DNA of 64,000 nt, from positions 372,001 through 436,000 of the forward strand of contig NZ_FWXH01000002.1 in NCBI RefSeq assembly GCF_900176305.1. The letters run 5' to 3'. This stretch comes from Clostridium acidisoli DSM 12555 (lineage in GTDB: Bacteria; Bacillota; Clostridia; Clostridiales; Clostridiaceae). Position numbers and translations under genes: made by a program. The notes under the pieces were generated by a model that had not been told where the DNA came from, searched no databases, and was given only the letters and a program-made list of their open reading frames with translations. Shown piece by piece: positions 45,108-53,846 of this stretch; the stretch's first letter is position 1; each line of letters opens with the position of its first letter.

Positions 45108-47501
45108 TCAAATCATAAATTTTCTTTTTTTACAAATAGCAACTACATACATTGGGTTCGAATCTTTAACTTCACTTAAAGAAATTAATTTATGACCTTC
45201 ATTGCTTATTTTTGATATTTTTTTATTAACATCTAGTTTTCTAGCACCTCTCATCACTCTTGTAAAGTAATCTTCGTTCTCATTTAAAAATGTTTGCCCG
45301 TATATATCTACTAAATCATACTCTTTAATTAATTCGCCAATAAATTCTTGTATATTGTATTCATATTGATGATATGTATTCAATGGTTGTTCATCAAAAA
45401 ACGTTCCTGGGTTAGTTACCGTTCTATTTGGCGTTGATACAATAAAAATCCCGTCATCTTTTAATAGTCTTGAGGATTCTTTTATCCATTTAGATCCGTC
45501 CTTAATATGTTCAATAGTTTCAAAAGAAACTACAACATCAAATGTATTGTTTTCAAATGGTAATTGATTAACATCTCCTTGCATAAATTTAATCTTATCA
45601 TCAGAATATGACCTTTGTGCATTTTCAAGGCATTCTTCCGAAATATCTACTGAAAAAATTTGTGTTGCTCCAGAATTTGACAACATCTTAGATCCATACC
45701 CTGCACCACAAGCAGCATCTAAAACTACTTTATCTTTTACAAATTGGCTTGCTAATTTATATCTTTCTATATGTTCTTCTAACACATCACTGTATTTGTT
45801 TTTGACCTCACTGTTTATAACAAGTCTCTCACCTGTAAATATAACATCATTTTGTTCTATATCAGTAGTTTTATATTCTTTATTAATTTTATTTTTTAGA
45901 TTCATTATGATTTGATCTATTTCCTCATTATTTTGCTTAATCATCTCAATGTATTTTAATGATAGCTTATATTCTCCGAAAGTTTCAAGTACTATGCTTA
46001 AGTTAATCAATGTGTCATAATCACTATTGTCATATTCAAAGCATCTTTGAAGTAAAGGTAATACTAAATCATATTTTTTTATTTCAAAAAGTCTAACAGC
46101 AATGTAATTTAAAATTTGAATTTTATTATTCATCTTTTCTTCAACAAATAAAATTAGTTCATTTAGATTATTTTCATTTAATTTTTCGATAAATAATTTG
46201 ATTTCTTCTATATCGACTTCACCTTTATCTAACTTTTCAATTGTTTCAAAAAATCCCCTAATGCCTTCACTTTCATGCATGCTCGTTTCCTCTTTTCTAT
46301 CATCTTTATATGTACCAAACTTGATTACTTGTTGATTAACTGACGTTAATTCATTTAATATTTTATACTGTTTTTTTATTTTTTCATAAAAACTAATATA
46401 ATTTTTATCAGCTATATATACTATGAATTTTCCATCACTATACAGATATTTTTCATATTTTTTTAATGTATCTATGTTTATGCTAGAATCACTGCTTTCA
46501 CTCATAATTATATAGTCAAAATAATCTTCTTCCCAATAATAAAAATTGACACTTTGAAAATCTCCTATTTTTACATCTGCAAAACGATACGTATTTATTA
46601 ATACATTGTCATCTTTTTCCATTCCAAAAAGCTTTGAATTTGGAAACATATTTCTAATTTCAAGTAATGTTCCTCCTCCTCCACATCCTAATTGTAATAC
46701 TTTAATTTCCTTTTCTTTAGGCTCATTTATCATAGTAAGAATATCATGATTAATATTTAAATACCGCAATAAATCAAACTTATACTTTTGATTTATCTTT
46801 TTCATATTTAATAACAACAATTTGTTATAATCATCATGTTTTATATCATTTTCTTTAAATGACACACTTCCATAATGATGTATAAAAACATCTTTACAAA
46901 GCATAAGTTTATATCCAGCTTTATTTATTCTTATTGAATAATCATCATCTTCAAAATTTCCTGGAGTAAACTGTTCATCTAATAATCCAATTTCATTTAT
47001 TATATCTTTTTTTATTAACATACAAAATCCTATAAGTTTTAATCTTTCCTGCCATTTTGAAGCATCTGATATATTGAATTCATCTGAAAATCGGTATAAT
47101 TCCTCTAAGTTTCTATATTTAACATTAATCGCTTGAAAATATGAAGCAAAATTAGTTAAAGGTCCTACAGCACCAACTTGATTATTACTATATAGACACA
47201 ATATTAAGTTCTCAAGCCATCTTGGAGTAACAATTACATCATTGTTCAAAAGCAAAATATTATCTCCTGAAGCTACTTTAATTCCCTGATTGCATCCTTT
47301 GGGGAATCCTAAATTTTCATTATTTAAAATTGGAATTACATCATCCTGTTCTTTAATCCATTCTACCGTACCGTCTAAAGAATTATTATCAACCATAATT
47401 ATTTCATATGTTCCTATTTCTGTATACTTTCTAATACTCTCAATACACTGCTTAGTATATTCAAGTTTATTATAAGTTAAAATTATTATACTCGTCTTCA
47501 T
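45108..47501 (-). CDS. Multidomain glycosyltransferase with two methyltransferase-like domains
   Basis: 797 residues from the ATG at 47499-47501 (MKTSIIILTYNK). Residues about 1-265 are a GT2 domain (MVDNNSLDGT, LLNNDVIV, NFEDDDYSIRI). About 268-400 is a Rossmann methyltransferase-like domain with LQLGCGGGGTLLEI. A helical linker with TPR-like repeats (about 430-530) follows. About 560-790 is a second, canonical class I methyltransferase with LDAACGAGYGSKML, DVSFETIEHI-type motif and HQYEYNIQEF. It probably adds and methylates a flagellin glycan. One product carrying all these steps is unusual. Confidence 0.85.
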   Translation of the reverse strand: MKTSIIILTYNKLEYTKQCIESIRKYTEIGTYEIIMVDNNSLDGTVEWIKEQDDVIPILNNENLGFPKGCNQGIKVASGDNILLLNNDVIVTPRWLENLILCLYSNNQVGAVGPLTNFASYFQAINVKYRNLEELYRFSDEFNISDASKWQERLKLIGFCMLIKKDIINEIGLLDEQFTPGNFEDDDYSIRINKAGYKLMLCKDVFIHHYGSVSFKENDIKHDDYNKLLLLNMKKINQKYKFDLLRYLNINHDILTMINEPKEKEIKVLQLGCGGGGTLLEIRNMFPNSKLFGMEKDDNVLINTYRFADVKIGDFQSVNFYYWEEDYFDYIIMSESSDSSINIDTLKKYEKYLYSDGKFIVYIADKNYISFYEKIKKQYKILNELTSVNQQVIKFGTYKDDRKEETSMHESEGIRGFFETIEKLDKGEVDIEEIKLFIEKLNENNLNELILFVEEKMNNKIQILNYIAVRLFEIKKYDLVLPLLQRCFEYDNSDYDTLINLSIVLETFGEYKLSLKYIEMIKQNNEEIDQIIMNLKNKINKEYKTTDIEQNDVIFTGERLVINSEVKNKYSDVLEEHIERYKLASQFVKDKVVLDAACGAGYGSKMLSNSGATQIFSVDISEECLENAQRSYSDDKIKFMQGDVNQLPFENNTFDVVVSFETIEHIKDGSKWIKESSRLLKDDGIFIVSTPNRTVTNPGTFFDEQPLNTYHQYEYNIQEFIGELIKEYDLVDIYGQTFLNENEDYFTRVMRGARKLDVNKKISKISNEGHKLISLSEVKDSNPMYVVAICKKRKFMI

Positions 47502-47554
47502 AATTTCACCCATTCTTTTTTAGTATTTGTAAGCAACTCTTTTATATGTATAAA

Positions 47555-48706
47555 TTATTTGCCAACTAATTTATCAAATCGACATAATACTCCAATTCTA
47601 TTATTAAATCCTTTCTTTAACCTAAAATAATCTTCTATCTCTCTAATTTCTTTGTCCTCTAAATTATCCTTATATTCATAAGCTCTACCATAAAAATCAA
47701 AGGCTAACTTTTCTTCATTCAACTCTCTATATATTTTCCCTAACTTCATTAAAGTGCTATAACTTCCCCTCCCTGAAACACCTGGAAATTCTTTTGCATC
47801 CCCAACAACTAAACATTTATTAAAAGCTTCTATAGAAAGCTTATACTCCTTAAGCTTGTAGTAAGCATCACCCATAATGAAATATAAATCAGTGAATTTT
47901 TTCAATTTATCGTCCGATAATAAATCAAGTATAAAATCAACACATAATTTATTATCACCCAGTATAGAAATAACTTCACTTAATCTCTTAACAAGTTCAA
48001 AATAATAGCTGCCAAAGCCAAACCTGACTCCTAACTCATAACTCTTAGTAAGAAACTCCAATGCTTTTCCATATTCTCCATTTGCAGCATAAGTTGCTCC
48101 TATGTGATAGCATATAAATGAATCTTCGGGATTTTTTTTGTAATCTTTAATTAAAATGCTTAAATTTCTTCCAATTTTGTTTTTTGCTTTAAGATTTTCA
48201 TTTAAATATCCATAATGAAATATTTTGCAATTATCTTCAGCTAGCGTTTTAATTTTCTCTCTATCAACATCAAGCTGTTCATGTACAGGTCTGTAATATC
48301 TATAGCCTTTATTTTTAAACAATCTGCAGTATACCCATGAATTTTGCTTTTTTTGATTATCAATGACATTTATCATTTTTATGTTAAAAGCTTCAGCTTG
48401 TGCTTGAGATATATACGTAATCAATTTATATCTGTTATAAATAATTTCTTCATCTGCATCTAAAACCAGTATCCAGTCACCAGTTGCATTTTCCAAATAA
48501 ATATTTCGTGCCCTTGAAAAATCATTTTCCCAGTTTGCTTGAACTAACTTTACCTTGTCGCCATATTCTCTAATTATATTGATAGTATTGTCTGTTGAAC
48601 CCGTATCCACAATTATTGCCTCATCTACTAATGGAAGCGCCTTATCAAGGCACATCTTTATAAATTTTTCTTCATCCTTTACAATCATGCATAGACTTAT
48701 TCTCAA
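47555..48706 (-). CDS. Glycosyltransferase family 2 with TPR-like repeats
   Basis: 383 residues from a TTG at 48704-48706. That start is chosen because GGGAGGAG lies 7 nt upstream and the protein then begins MRISLCMIVKDEEKF, matching its paralogues. The GT2 domain has VDTGSTDNT, WENDFSRARN, LDADEE and VHEQLD. Helical TPR-like repeats start near residue 190 (ICYHIGATYAANGEYGKALEF). It is similar in layout to the genes at 43507 and 48746, so the island has expanded by duplication. Confidence 0.87.
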   Translation of the reverse strand: MRISLCMIVKDEEKFIKMCLDKALPLVDEAIIVDTGSTDNTINIIREYGDKVKLVQANWENDFSRARNIYLENATGDWILVLDADEEIIYNRYKLITYISQAQAEAFNIKMINVIDNQKKQNSWVYCRLFKNKGYRYYRPVHEQLDVDREKIKTLAEDNCKIFHYGYLNENLKAKNKIGRNLSILIKDYKKNPEDSFICYHIGATYAANGEYGKALEFLTKSYELGVRFGFGSYYFELVKRLSEVISILGDNKLCVDFILDLLSDDKLKKFTDLYFIMGDAYYKLKEYKLSIEAFNKCLVVGDAKEFPGVSGRGSYSTLMKLGKIYRELNEEKLAFDFYGRAYEYKDNLEDKEIREIEDYFRLKKGFNNRIGVLCRFDKLVGK

Positions 48707-48745
48707 ATTTAAATCTCCTCCCAACCTCCTAATATATGCTTTATT

Positions 48746-49900
48746 CTACTTACTAATCAGTTTATTAAGACCATCCAATATCTCAATTCTATTAGTAATT
48801 ATTAAAAACTTTCTAAAGTCTTCTATACCTTCATGCATAAAATTATTTGGATCAAAGATGCTTTCCATAAACCAGTTTATTGCTTTAAGTTCATCTTTTA
48901 ATTCTACATAGCATCTAGCTATCATAAATTTAGCTTTAAAACTTCCCATACCTAACATTGATATAAATTTCTTTGTATCTCCTAGTTTTACACATTCTTC
49001 AAAACATAGTATGGCTTCTTTATATTCTCCTTTCAGCGTGTAGCACCAACCTTTAATATATTCCAAATCAACATACTGCTTATAGGAAGGATCTTTTAGC
49101 AAATTACTTGTTAATTCAATACATTCATCATACCTTTTAAGGCTTATTAAACATTCACAAATTCTCTTTGCCATATCAATTTCATATAAAGTTAATCCTA
49201 TAGAATTTGATTTTTCCAATATTTTATTGCATTTAAATAAATATTCTATAGCCTTCTCATAATTTTTATCAACCTGATAGGCCACCCCAATATTGTAATA
49301 AACAAATGGACTTTTATTTGTTTTTAACTGTTTTTTTAATAAATTCAAATTTCTTTCAGCTTTATTTCTATCACGTATAACATCATATAAATATCCATAA
49401 TGTATTATTTTACATAGTTGTCTATCTATAGAATTCAAAGTATACTTTTTGTTATCTATATTTAGTTGTTCATGTATATTACCACTATATTTATATCCTT
49501 TATTATTCCTAAAAAATTTAAGAAATACTGATGAATATAGTATATCTTTAGTATTTATAATATTATAAAGAGCTATTGTATACCCTTCAAATTCAGCGTT
49601 TTGTAATACATCTCTTACTTTTTCTGCATCGCACAATAATTTTTCATCTGCATCTAGCATAAGTATCCAATCTCCAGTTGCAGCTTCCAGTGATATATTT
49701 CTAGCCTTTGAAAAATCATCTTCCCATTTGTAATCTATTATTTTTATATTACCATCAAATTCTTTAATTATTTCCTTTGTTCTATCGGTTGAACCTGTAT
49801 CTACAATTATCGCTTCATCTGCAAGCTTCATTGCATTTTCAAGACACATCTTTATATATTTTTCTTCATTTTTTACAATCATACATAAACTAATTTTCAT
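48746..49900 (-). CDS. Glycosyltransferase family 2 with TPR-like repeats
   Basis: 384 residues beginning MKISLCMIVKNEEKY, with VDTGSTDRT, WEDDFSKARN, the metal site LDADEK and IHEQLN. The TPR-like part starts near 200 (FVYYNIGVAYQVDKNYEKAIEY). CTGGAGG precedes the ATG. It is the first gene of the island. A sigma-28 promoter stands about 30 nt upstream, just beyond the main flagellin terminator, so island expression appears tied to flagellin expression. Confidence 0.88.
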   Translation of the reverse strand: MKISLCMIVKNEEKYIKMCLENAMKLADEAIIVDTGSTDRTKEIIKEFDGNIKIIDYKWEDDFSKARNISLEAATGDWILMLDADEKLLCDAEKVRDVLQNAEFEGYTIALYNIINTKDILYSSVFLKFFRNNKGYKYSGNIHEQLNIDNKKYTLNSIDRQLCKIIHYGYLYDVIRDRNKAERNLNLLKKQLKTNKSPFVYYNIGVAYQVDKNYEKAIEYLFKCNKILEKSNSIGLTLYEIDMAKRICECLISLKRYDECIELTSNLLKDPSYKQYVDLEYIKGWCYTLKGEYKEAILCFEECVKLGDTKKFISMLGMGSFKAKFMIARCYVELKDELKAINWFMESIFDPNNFMHEGIEDFRKFLIITNRIEILDGLNKLISK

Positions 49901-49930
49901 AATATTCCTCCAGATTACTCATTGTATTAT

Positions 49931-49957
49931 TTATCGACAATTTGTTGCTATTCTTTA
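49931..49957 (-). promoter_or_regulatory. Sigma-28 promoter of the glycosyltransferase island
   Basis: On the minus strand TAAA (49954-49957), 15 nt, then GTCGATAA (49931-49938). It lies between the flagellin terminator and the first glycosyltransferase gene. The spacing is exactly that of the other three sites in the window. Confidence 0.75.
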
Positions 49958-49964
49958 GTTTATA

Positions 49965-50007
49965 AAATAAAAAAAGTCTTTCGCATAAAGCGAAAGACTT
50001 TTTTTAT
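49965..50007. terminator. Terminator of the main flagellin gene
   Basis: AAAGTCTTTCGC (49973-49984) pairs perfectly with GCGAAAGACTTT (49990-50001). Long T-runs follow on both strands. On the minus strand it ends the flagellin transcript 12 nt after the stop codon. Confidence 0.93.
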
Positions 50008-50012
50008 TAATC

Positions 50013-50837
50013 TTACTGTAATAATTTAAGAACTTGTTGTGGATTTTGATTAGCTTGTGCTAACATTGATTGTGCTGCTTGTTGAAGAACATTTTCTTTA
50101 GAATAGTTCATCATTTCTTTAGCCATATCAACGTCAGTTATACTAGCACTTGCAGTTGTTAAATTTTGATCTTCAGTTGAAAGATTGTTTATAGTATGTG
50201 TAAGTCTGTTTTGAACAGCTCCAATGTATGATCTTGAAGTAGAAACAGTATCTATTGCATTTTGGATTATGCTCATTGCACTAACAGCGCCTAAATTTGA
50301 TGAAAGATCTAAAGTAGTTAATGATAATGTAGTTGTGTTTGCTTCAATACTACCTAAATTAACTGACATTGAATCATAAGTATTTGCTGTTGAGCCAACT
50401 TGGAATGTTAATATACCAGTAGCTGATCCTAATAAGTTCTGGTTATTGAAGTTTGTTGAACTTGAAATATGATCAATTTCAGATGAAAGTGTATTAATTT
50501 CTGCAGTTATTGCACTTCTATCAATTGTTACGTTAGTATCATTTGCAGCTTGAGTTGCAAGTTCATTCATTCTTTGAAGTATTGATTGAGTTTCATTTAA
50601 ACCACCTTCAGCAGTTTGTAATAATGAAACACCATCTTGTGCATTACTTTGAGCCTTATCAAGACCGTTGATTTGTGATTGCATTTTTTGTGATATTGAA
50701 AGTCCAGCTGCATCATCTGCTGCCTTGTTGATTCTTAAACCTGAGCTTAACTTTTCCATAGAATCAGAAGCACTCTTCTGATTTTTGTTTAAATAACTAA
50801 GAGCAGTATTTCCACTTAAATTGTGATTGATTATCAT
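50013..50837 (-). CDS. hag: Main flagellin
   Basis: 274 residues, a compact flagellin made of the conserved D0/D1 parts with a very short variable centre. The N terminus has INHNLSGNTALSYLNKNQ, the SSGLRINKAADDAAGLSIS block and AQDGVSLLQTAEGGLNETQSILQRMNELATQAANDT in pieces. The C terminus has MAKEMMNYSKENVLQQAAQSMLAQANQNPQQVLKLLQ in pieces. Its own sigma-28 promoter and terminator make it a single-gene late unit. The leader carries CsrA-type sites. Serine and threonine in the central region would be the glycosylation targets of the adjacent island. Confidence 0.97.
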   Translation of the reverse strand: MIINHNLSGNTALSYLNKNQKSASDSMEKLSSGLRINKAADDAAGLSISQKMQSQINGLDKAQSNAQDGVSLLQTAEGGLNETQSILQRMNELATQAANDTNVTIDRSAITAEINTLSSEIDHISSSTNFNNQNLLGSATGILTFQVGSTANTYDSMSVNLGSIEANTTTLSLTTLDLSSNLGAVSAMSIIQNAIDTVSTSRSYIGAVQNRLTHTINNLSTEDQNLTTASASITDVDMAKEMMNYSKENVLQQAAQSMLAQANQNPQQVLKLLQ

Positions 50838-50948
50838 AATAAATTCCTCCTTGAATTTTGCCTCCGGGAATCCTTTCCCAAAGAATTATATTTTATGTTA
50901 TAAACTGCAAAACCTCATGGCCACTTAATTTCACAGCTTATATTATAT
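50838..50948 (-). promoter_or_regulatory. Flagellin leader with two CsrA-type binding sites
   Basis: The mRNA leader contains the perfect hairpin GGGAA-AGGA-TTCCC (50866-50879) with GGA in the tetraloop, immediately followed by GGAGG. The Shine-Dalgarno AAGGAGGAA lies at 50844-50852. GGA in a hairpin loop plus GGA in the ribosome-binding site is the arrangement by which CsrA represses hag in Bacillus. csrA and fliW lie upstream in the same locus. Confidence 0.75.
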
Positions 50949-50975
50949 ATATCGATGCTGATATTTTATACTTTA
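50949..50975 (-). promoter_or_regulatory. Sigma-28 promoter of the main flagellin
   Basis: On the minus strand TAAA (50972-50975), 15 nt, then ATCGATAT (50949-50956). This is the best match in the window to TAAA-N15-GCCGATAT. The leader is about 105 nt. Confidence 0.9.
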
Positions 50976-50980
50976 TACTT

Positions 50981-51331
50981 TTAATAAATTTTTTTATTAA
51001 AAAAAATCGAATTTCCTGAAAAACCTTTTTTATATGCTTTGTTAATTCCCATATTCGAATTTATAGACTCTAATTTTTCTTTTACATTTATAAAATGTTT
51101 CTTTGTTAGTTCAATAACTTCTTTATCTAAGCTAAAAAGATCATTATCTTGAAATTCCTTAGTTATATCATTAGCAGAATAACCTTTAGGGGTTTTCTTA
51201 AATATATCTAAAATTTCCTGTCTCTCTTGAATCAAATTATTTAATCTGTCGTATTTTTCTTCCTCTATAGCTTTTAGCATATCTGCTGTTTTTTCTCTGT
51301 ATTCAGAAACCAAAACTTTAGTATCCTTCAT
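50981..51331 (-). CDS. fliT: FliT-like flagellar chaperone
   Basis: 116 residues, mostly helical and charged, with the ending NKAYKKGFSGNSIFFNKKI that is typical of FliT/FlgN-type chaperones. It follows fliD, the cap protein whose export FliT assists, and ends 6 nt before the -35 of the flagellin promoter. No good terminator separates it from hag, so some read-through is likely. Primary sequence is weakly conserved in this family; context carries weight. Confidence 0.75.
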   Translation of the reverse strand: MKDTKVLVSEYREKTADMLKAIEEEKYDRLNNLIQERQEILDIFKKTPKGYSANDITKEFQDNDLFSLDKEVIELTKKHFINVKEKLESINSNMGINKAYKKGFSGNSIFFNKKIY

Positions 51332-51356
51332 ATCTTCCGTTCACCTTCACTTCATA

Positions 51357-53114
51357 TTAGTTTGATGAAGAGCTGCTTAACATTGAAGAGAGATAACTTT
51401 GTTGACTGCTTAATTGTGAAAGTGCTGTTTGAAGCGCTGTATATTTTGTAGTATACATTGTTTTATCATTAGTAATTTGTGTCTTAAAATTAGTTACAGC
51501 ATCTGTCTGTTGCTTTAAAGTTTTACCAAGAGTACTTTGATCCGTTGCATCAGAAGCAAGTCCAGCTTTTTCTACAAGTAATCCTCTCGCACCATTAGGC
51601 TGATCATGTAAGGTGCTAGCGTATTTATCAACTATATCATTTAATCTTTGGAATATACCTTCTTCGTTATATTTTGTCTGATATTGAGCACTAGTTAAAT
51701 TAGCTTGAGTTTGTGTTGGGTAAGTAGTTGACGTTTGTGTTAAAGTATTAATTACAGCGCTTGGATTTTTTTGTAGGGTAGCTGTTAGCTTTGATACATC
51801 AAGGGTAAGCTTAGCACCTTGTGTTTCATCATTTGAAGTTGATAGTCCTAAATCAGCCATGGTAAGTCCTGTTCCTGAAACAATATTGTAAAAAGCAGCT
51901 CTCATGTCACTTTGTAGATTTGTTAATTCATCATCACCTGAAAGATCTCCTTGTTGAACTTTAGTATTCCAAGCAGTAATTTGTGCTGAAGTCATTTTTG
52001 ACTCTTGAGCATAAGTTAACGGCTTGTAGTTGTAATCAGTTTTTTCACTCAAAGTGCTGTTTATACCTGTCGTTAAGTTATTATAAGCATCTACAATGCC
52101 TTGAATTTTACTTACAACTCCAGATATATTTGAAGCCACATTTATTGTTACAGGTGAACTTGCTGATATATCACTAGCTACATTATAATTTACACCATCA
52201 ATTGTAAAGTTGTTTGAACTTTCATTTACTTTTGTATAACTCGATTGTCCAGGTTCTTTAATGTAAAATGTTCCATCTGTCCCTGCTGTGGCTGTAGGTG
52301 TGGCACTACCATAAGCATTAGTTAAAAAACTACTTGTAGCACTGTCGCTACCAGAAGCAGCTGCAACTGTTAATGAAGAACTGCTTCCTGTGCTACTTGA
52401 ATTTACACTAAATGTATTAGTAAGTTCACTATAACTAAATTTAACACCAGATGCATTACTTAAACCATTCATTACATCTCCAATTGTTGACGCACTAGTA
52501 TAATTATAATTTACATTTTTACCGTTAACAGTTAGTGCAATTGTTCCAGAAGTTTGGCCTCCATTTAAAGTTGAAAATAGAGCTGAATTTGTAAGCCCAG
52601 AGGCAGCTGGAGTATTAGTAATACTTGCAGCTGTAGCTTTAGTTCCATATATGCTATAGTTACCTGGTGTTGCCGTATTTAAAGCTGTTGAAGTAACAGA
52701 AGTTGCATCAGTTGGAGTTGCAATATATGCTAAAAACGAATTAGCAGAAAGTGCATAATCACTACTTGTTGGATCAAAATAGCTGCTGCTAAAGCTATTC
52801 AAATTTGTTATTTCTGATCTATATCTGTCTTGTGTCCATTGAGTTTTTTGCTGAGTTGCTAAAAGTTGATTAAGTTTTGTGTAATCAGATGTCATCATCT
52901 CTGAAACCATACTACTTACATCAAATCCAGACATGGATGAAACAAGACTTTGTGAATAACTTCCTGATGAACTAGTTGATGAACTACTTGACGAATTAGT
53001 ACTGCTACTAGTTACAGAGGATGATAATGTAGTATCGCTACCTATTATGTCACTACCACTGTACGAAATAAGATATGGATTTGTTGAAGCTGCTGTTGAA
53101 TTTATATTACTCAT
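51357..53114 (-). CDS. fliD: Flagellar filament cap protein FliD
   Basis: 585 residues. A serine-rich N-terminal stretch (about 1-55) leads into the conserved GFDVSSMVSEMMTSDYTKLNQLLATQQKTQW region. A serine/threonine-rich centre follows, and the C-terminal domain has DKYASTLHDQPNGARGLLVEKAG and a terminal coiled coil ending LSSQQSYLSSMLSSSSSN. FliD pentamers fold flagellin at the filament tip. It lies between fliS and the FliT-like gene. Confidence 0.95.
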   Translation of the reverse strand: MSNINSTAASTNPYLISYSGSDIIGSDTTLSSSVTSSSTNSSSSSSTSSSGSYSQSLVSSMSGFDVSSMVSEMMTSDYTKLNQLLATQQKTQWTQDRYRSEITNLNSFSSSYFDPTSSDYALSANSFLAYIATPTDATSVTSTALNTATPGNYSIYGTKATAASITNTPAASGLTNSALFSTLNGGQTSGTIALTVNGKNVNYNYTSASTIGDVMNGLSNASGVKFSYSELTNTFSVNSSSTGSSSSLTVAAASGSDSATSSFLTNAYGSATPTATAGTDGTFYIKEPGQSSYTKVNESSNNFTIDGVNYNVASDISASSPVTINVASNISGVVSKIQGIVDAYNNLTTGINSTLSEKTDYNYKPLTYAQESKMTSAQITAWNTKVQQGDLSGDDELTNLQSDMRAAFYNIVSGTGLTMADLGLSTSNDETQGAKLTLDVSKLTATLQKNPSAVINTLTQTSTTYPTQTQANLTSAQYQTKYNEEGIFQRLNDIVDKYASTLHDQPNGARGLLVEKAGLASDATDQSTLGKTLKQQTDAVTNFKTQITNDKTMYTTKYTALQTALSQLSSQQSYLSSMLSSSSSN

Positions 53115-53126
53115 AATATCACTCCT

Positions 53127-53513
53127 TTATCTTAATTTTATAGATGCTGAATAAGTTTCGTTCCACAAATTTTTAACATCTTCAATAAGCGGAATTACCT
53201 CATCCATTATTGCTACATCTTTTTTCATATTGGCTTGTACTAATCTACCAATTATAAATTTATAAACTGAAACCATGTTTTTTCCCCAGTCTCCAGCTGT
53301 ATTTAAATCAAGACTAGCAATTAATTCATAAAATATATTTTGAGTCTTTTTAATGTTTTCATTAGCTACTATGATATTTTTATCCATTATGGCTTTCCTA
53401 GCAATTTTAGAAAATTTAACAGAACCATCTAATAACATTAATAATAGTTGCTCTTTTGAAGCAAAATTTACACTGTTTGTTTTATATTGACTATAAGCAT
53501 TATTTGCATACAT
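53127..53513 (-). CDS. fliS: Flagellin export chaperone FliS
   Basis: 128 residues with the conserved YSQYKTNSVNFASKEQLLLMLLDGSVKF opening and a C-terminal four-helix part containing LNTAGDWGKNM and VIPLIEDVKNLWNETYS. FliS keeps flagellin unfolded and hands it to FlhA. AGGTG precedes the ATG. It lies just upstream of fliD in transcription order. Confidence 0.96.
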   Translation of the reverse strand: MYANNAYSQYKTNSVNFASKEQLLLMLLDGSVKFSKIARKAIMDKNIIVANENIKKTQNIFYELIASLDLNTAGDWGKNMVSVYKFIIGRLVQANMKKDVAIMDEVIPLIEDVKNLWNETYSASIKLR

Positions 53514-53523
53514 TATTTAACAC

Positions 53524-53820
53524 CTACTTTCTCACATCTAAAAAGCTTCCCCTATCAGGATCTAAAACATTGCAATTATCTCTAAAGGCATCCACATCGA
53601 TAGATATTTTTTCATTTTTTTCTGCTGTTATTAGAATCTTATCGTCTTTAAAATTTTTATCTGGTAAAACAAACTTTTTCTTTTTTTCACCATTATGATT
53701 TTTTTCATTGTTGCTACCTATACCTTGTATTTCATTTTTTCGATGTATTTTTTTTTCTGAAGTAGCTTCATTTATTCTTTCTCTTAATTCCATATCAATT
53801 TTATTTAATCTATATTCCAT
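53524..53820 (-). CDS. Small unknown protein between flaG and fliS
   Basis: 98 residues, strongly charged and lysine/glutamate-rich, without signal peptide or membrane segment. The first 20 residues (MEYRLNKIDMELRERINEAT) look helical, the middle is probably disordered, and the C-terminal 45 residues (FVLPDKNFKDDKILITAEK onward) look more ordered. A strong GGGGGGAGG site and the tight spacing to both neighbours show that it is translated with the late block. No family is recognised. A small chaperone or filament accessory role is inferred by position. Confidence 0.75.
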   Translation of the reverse strand: MEYRLNKIDMELRERINEATSEKKIHRKNEIQGIGSNNEKNHNGEKKKKFVLPDKNFKDDKILITAEKNEKISIDVDAFRDNCNVLDPDRGSFLDVRK

Positions 53821-53846
53821 GTTCCTCCCCCCTTATTAAGCCATTA

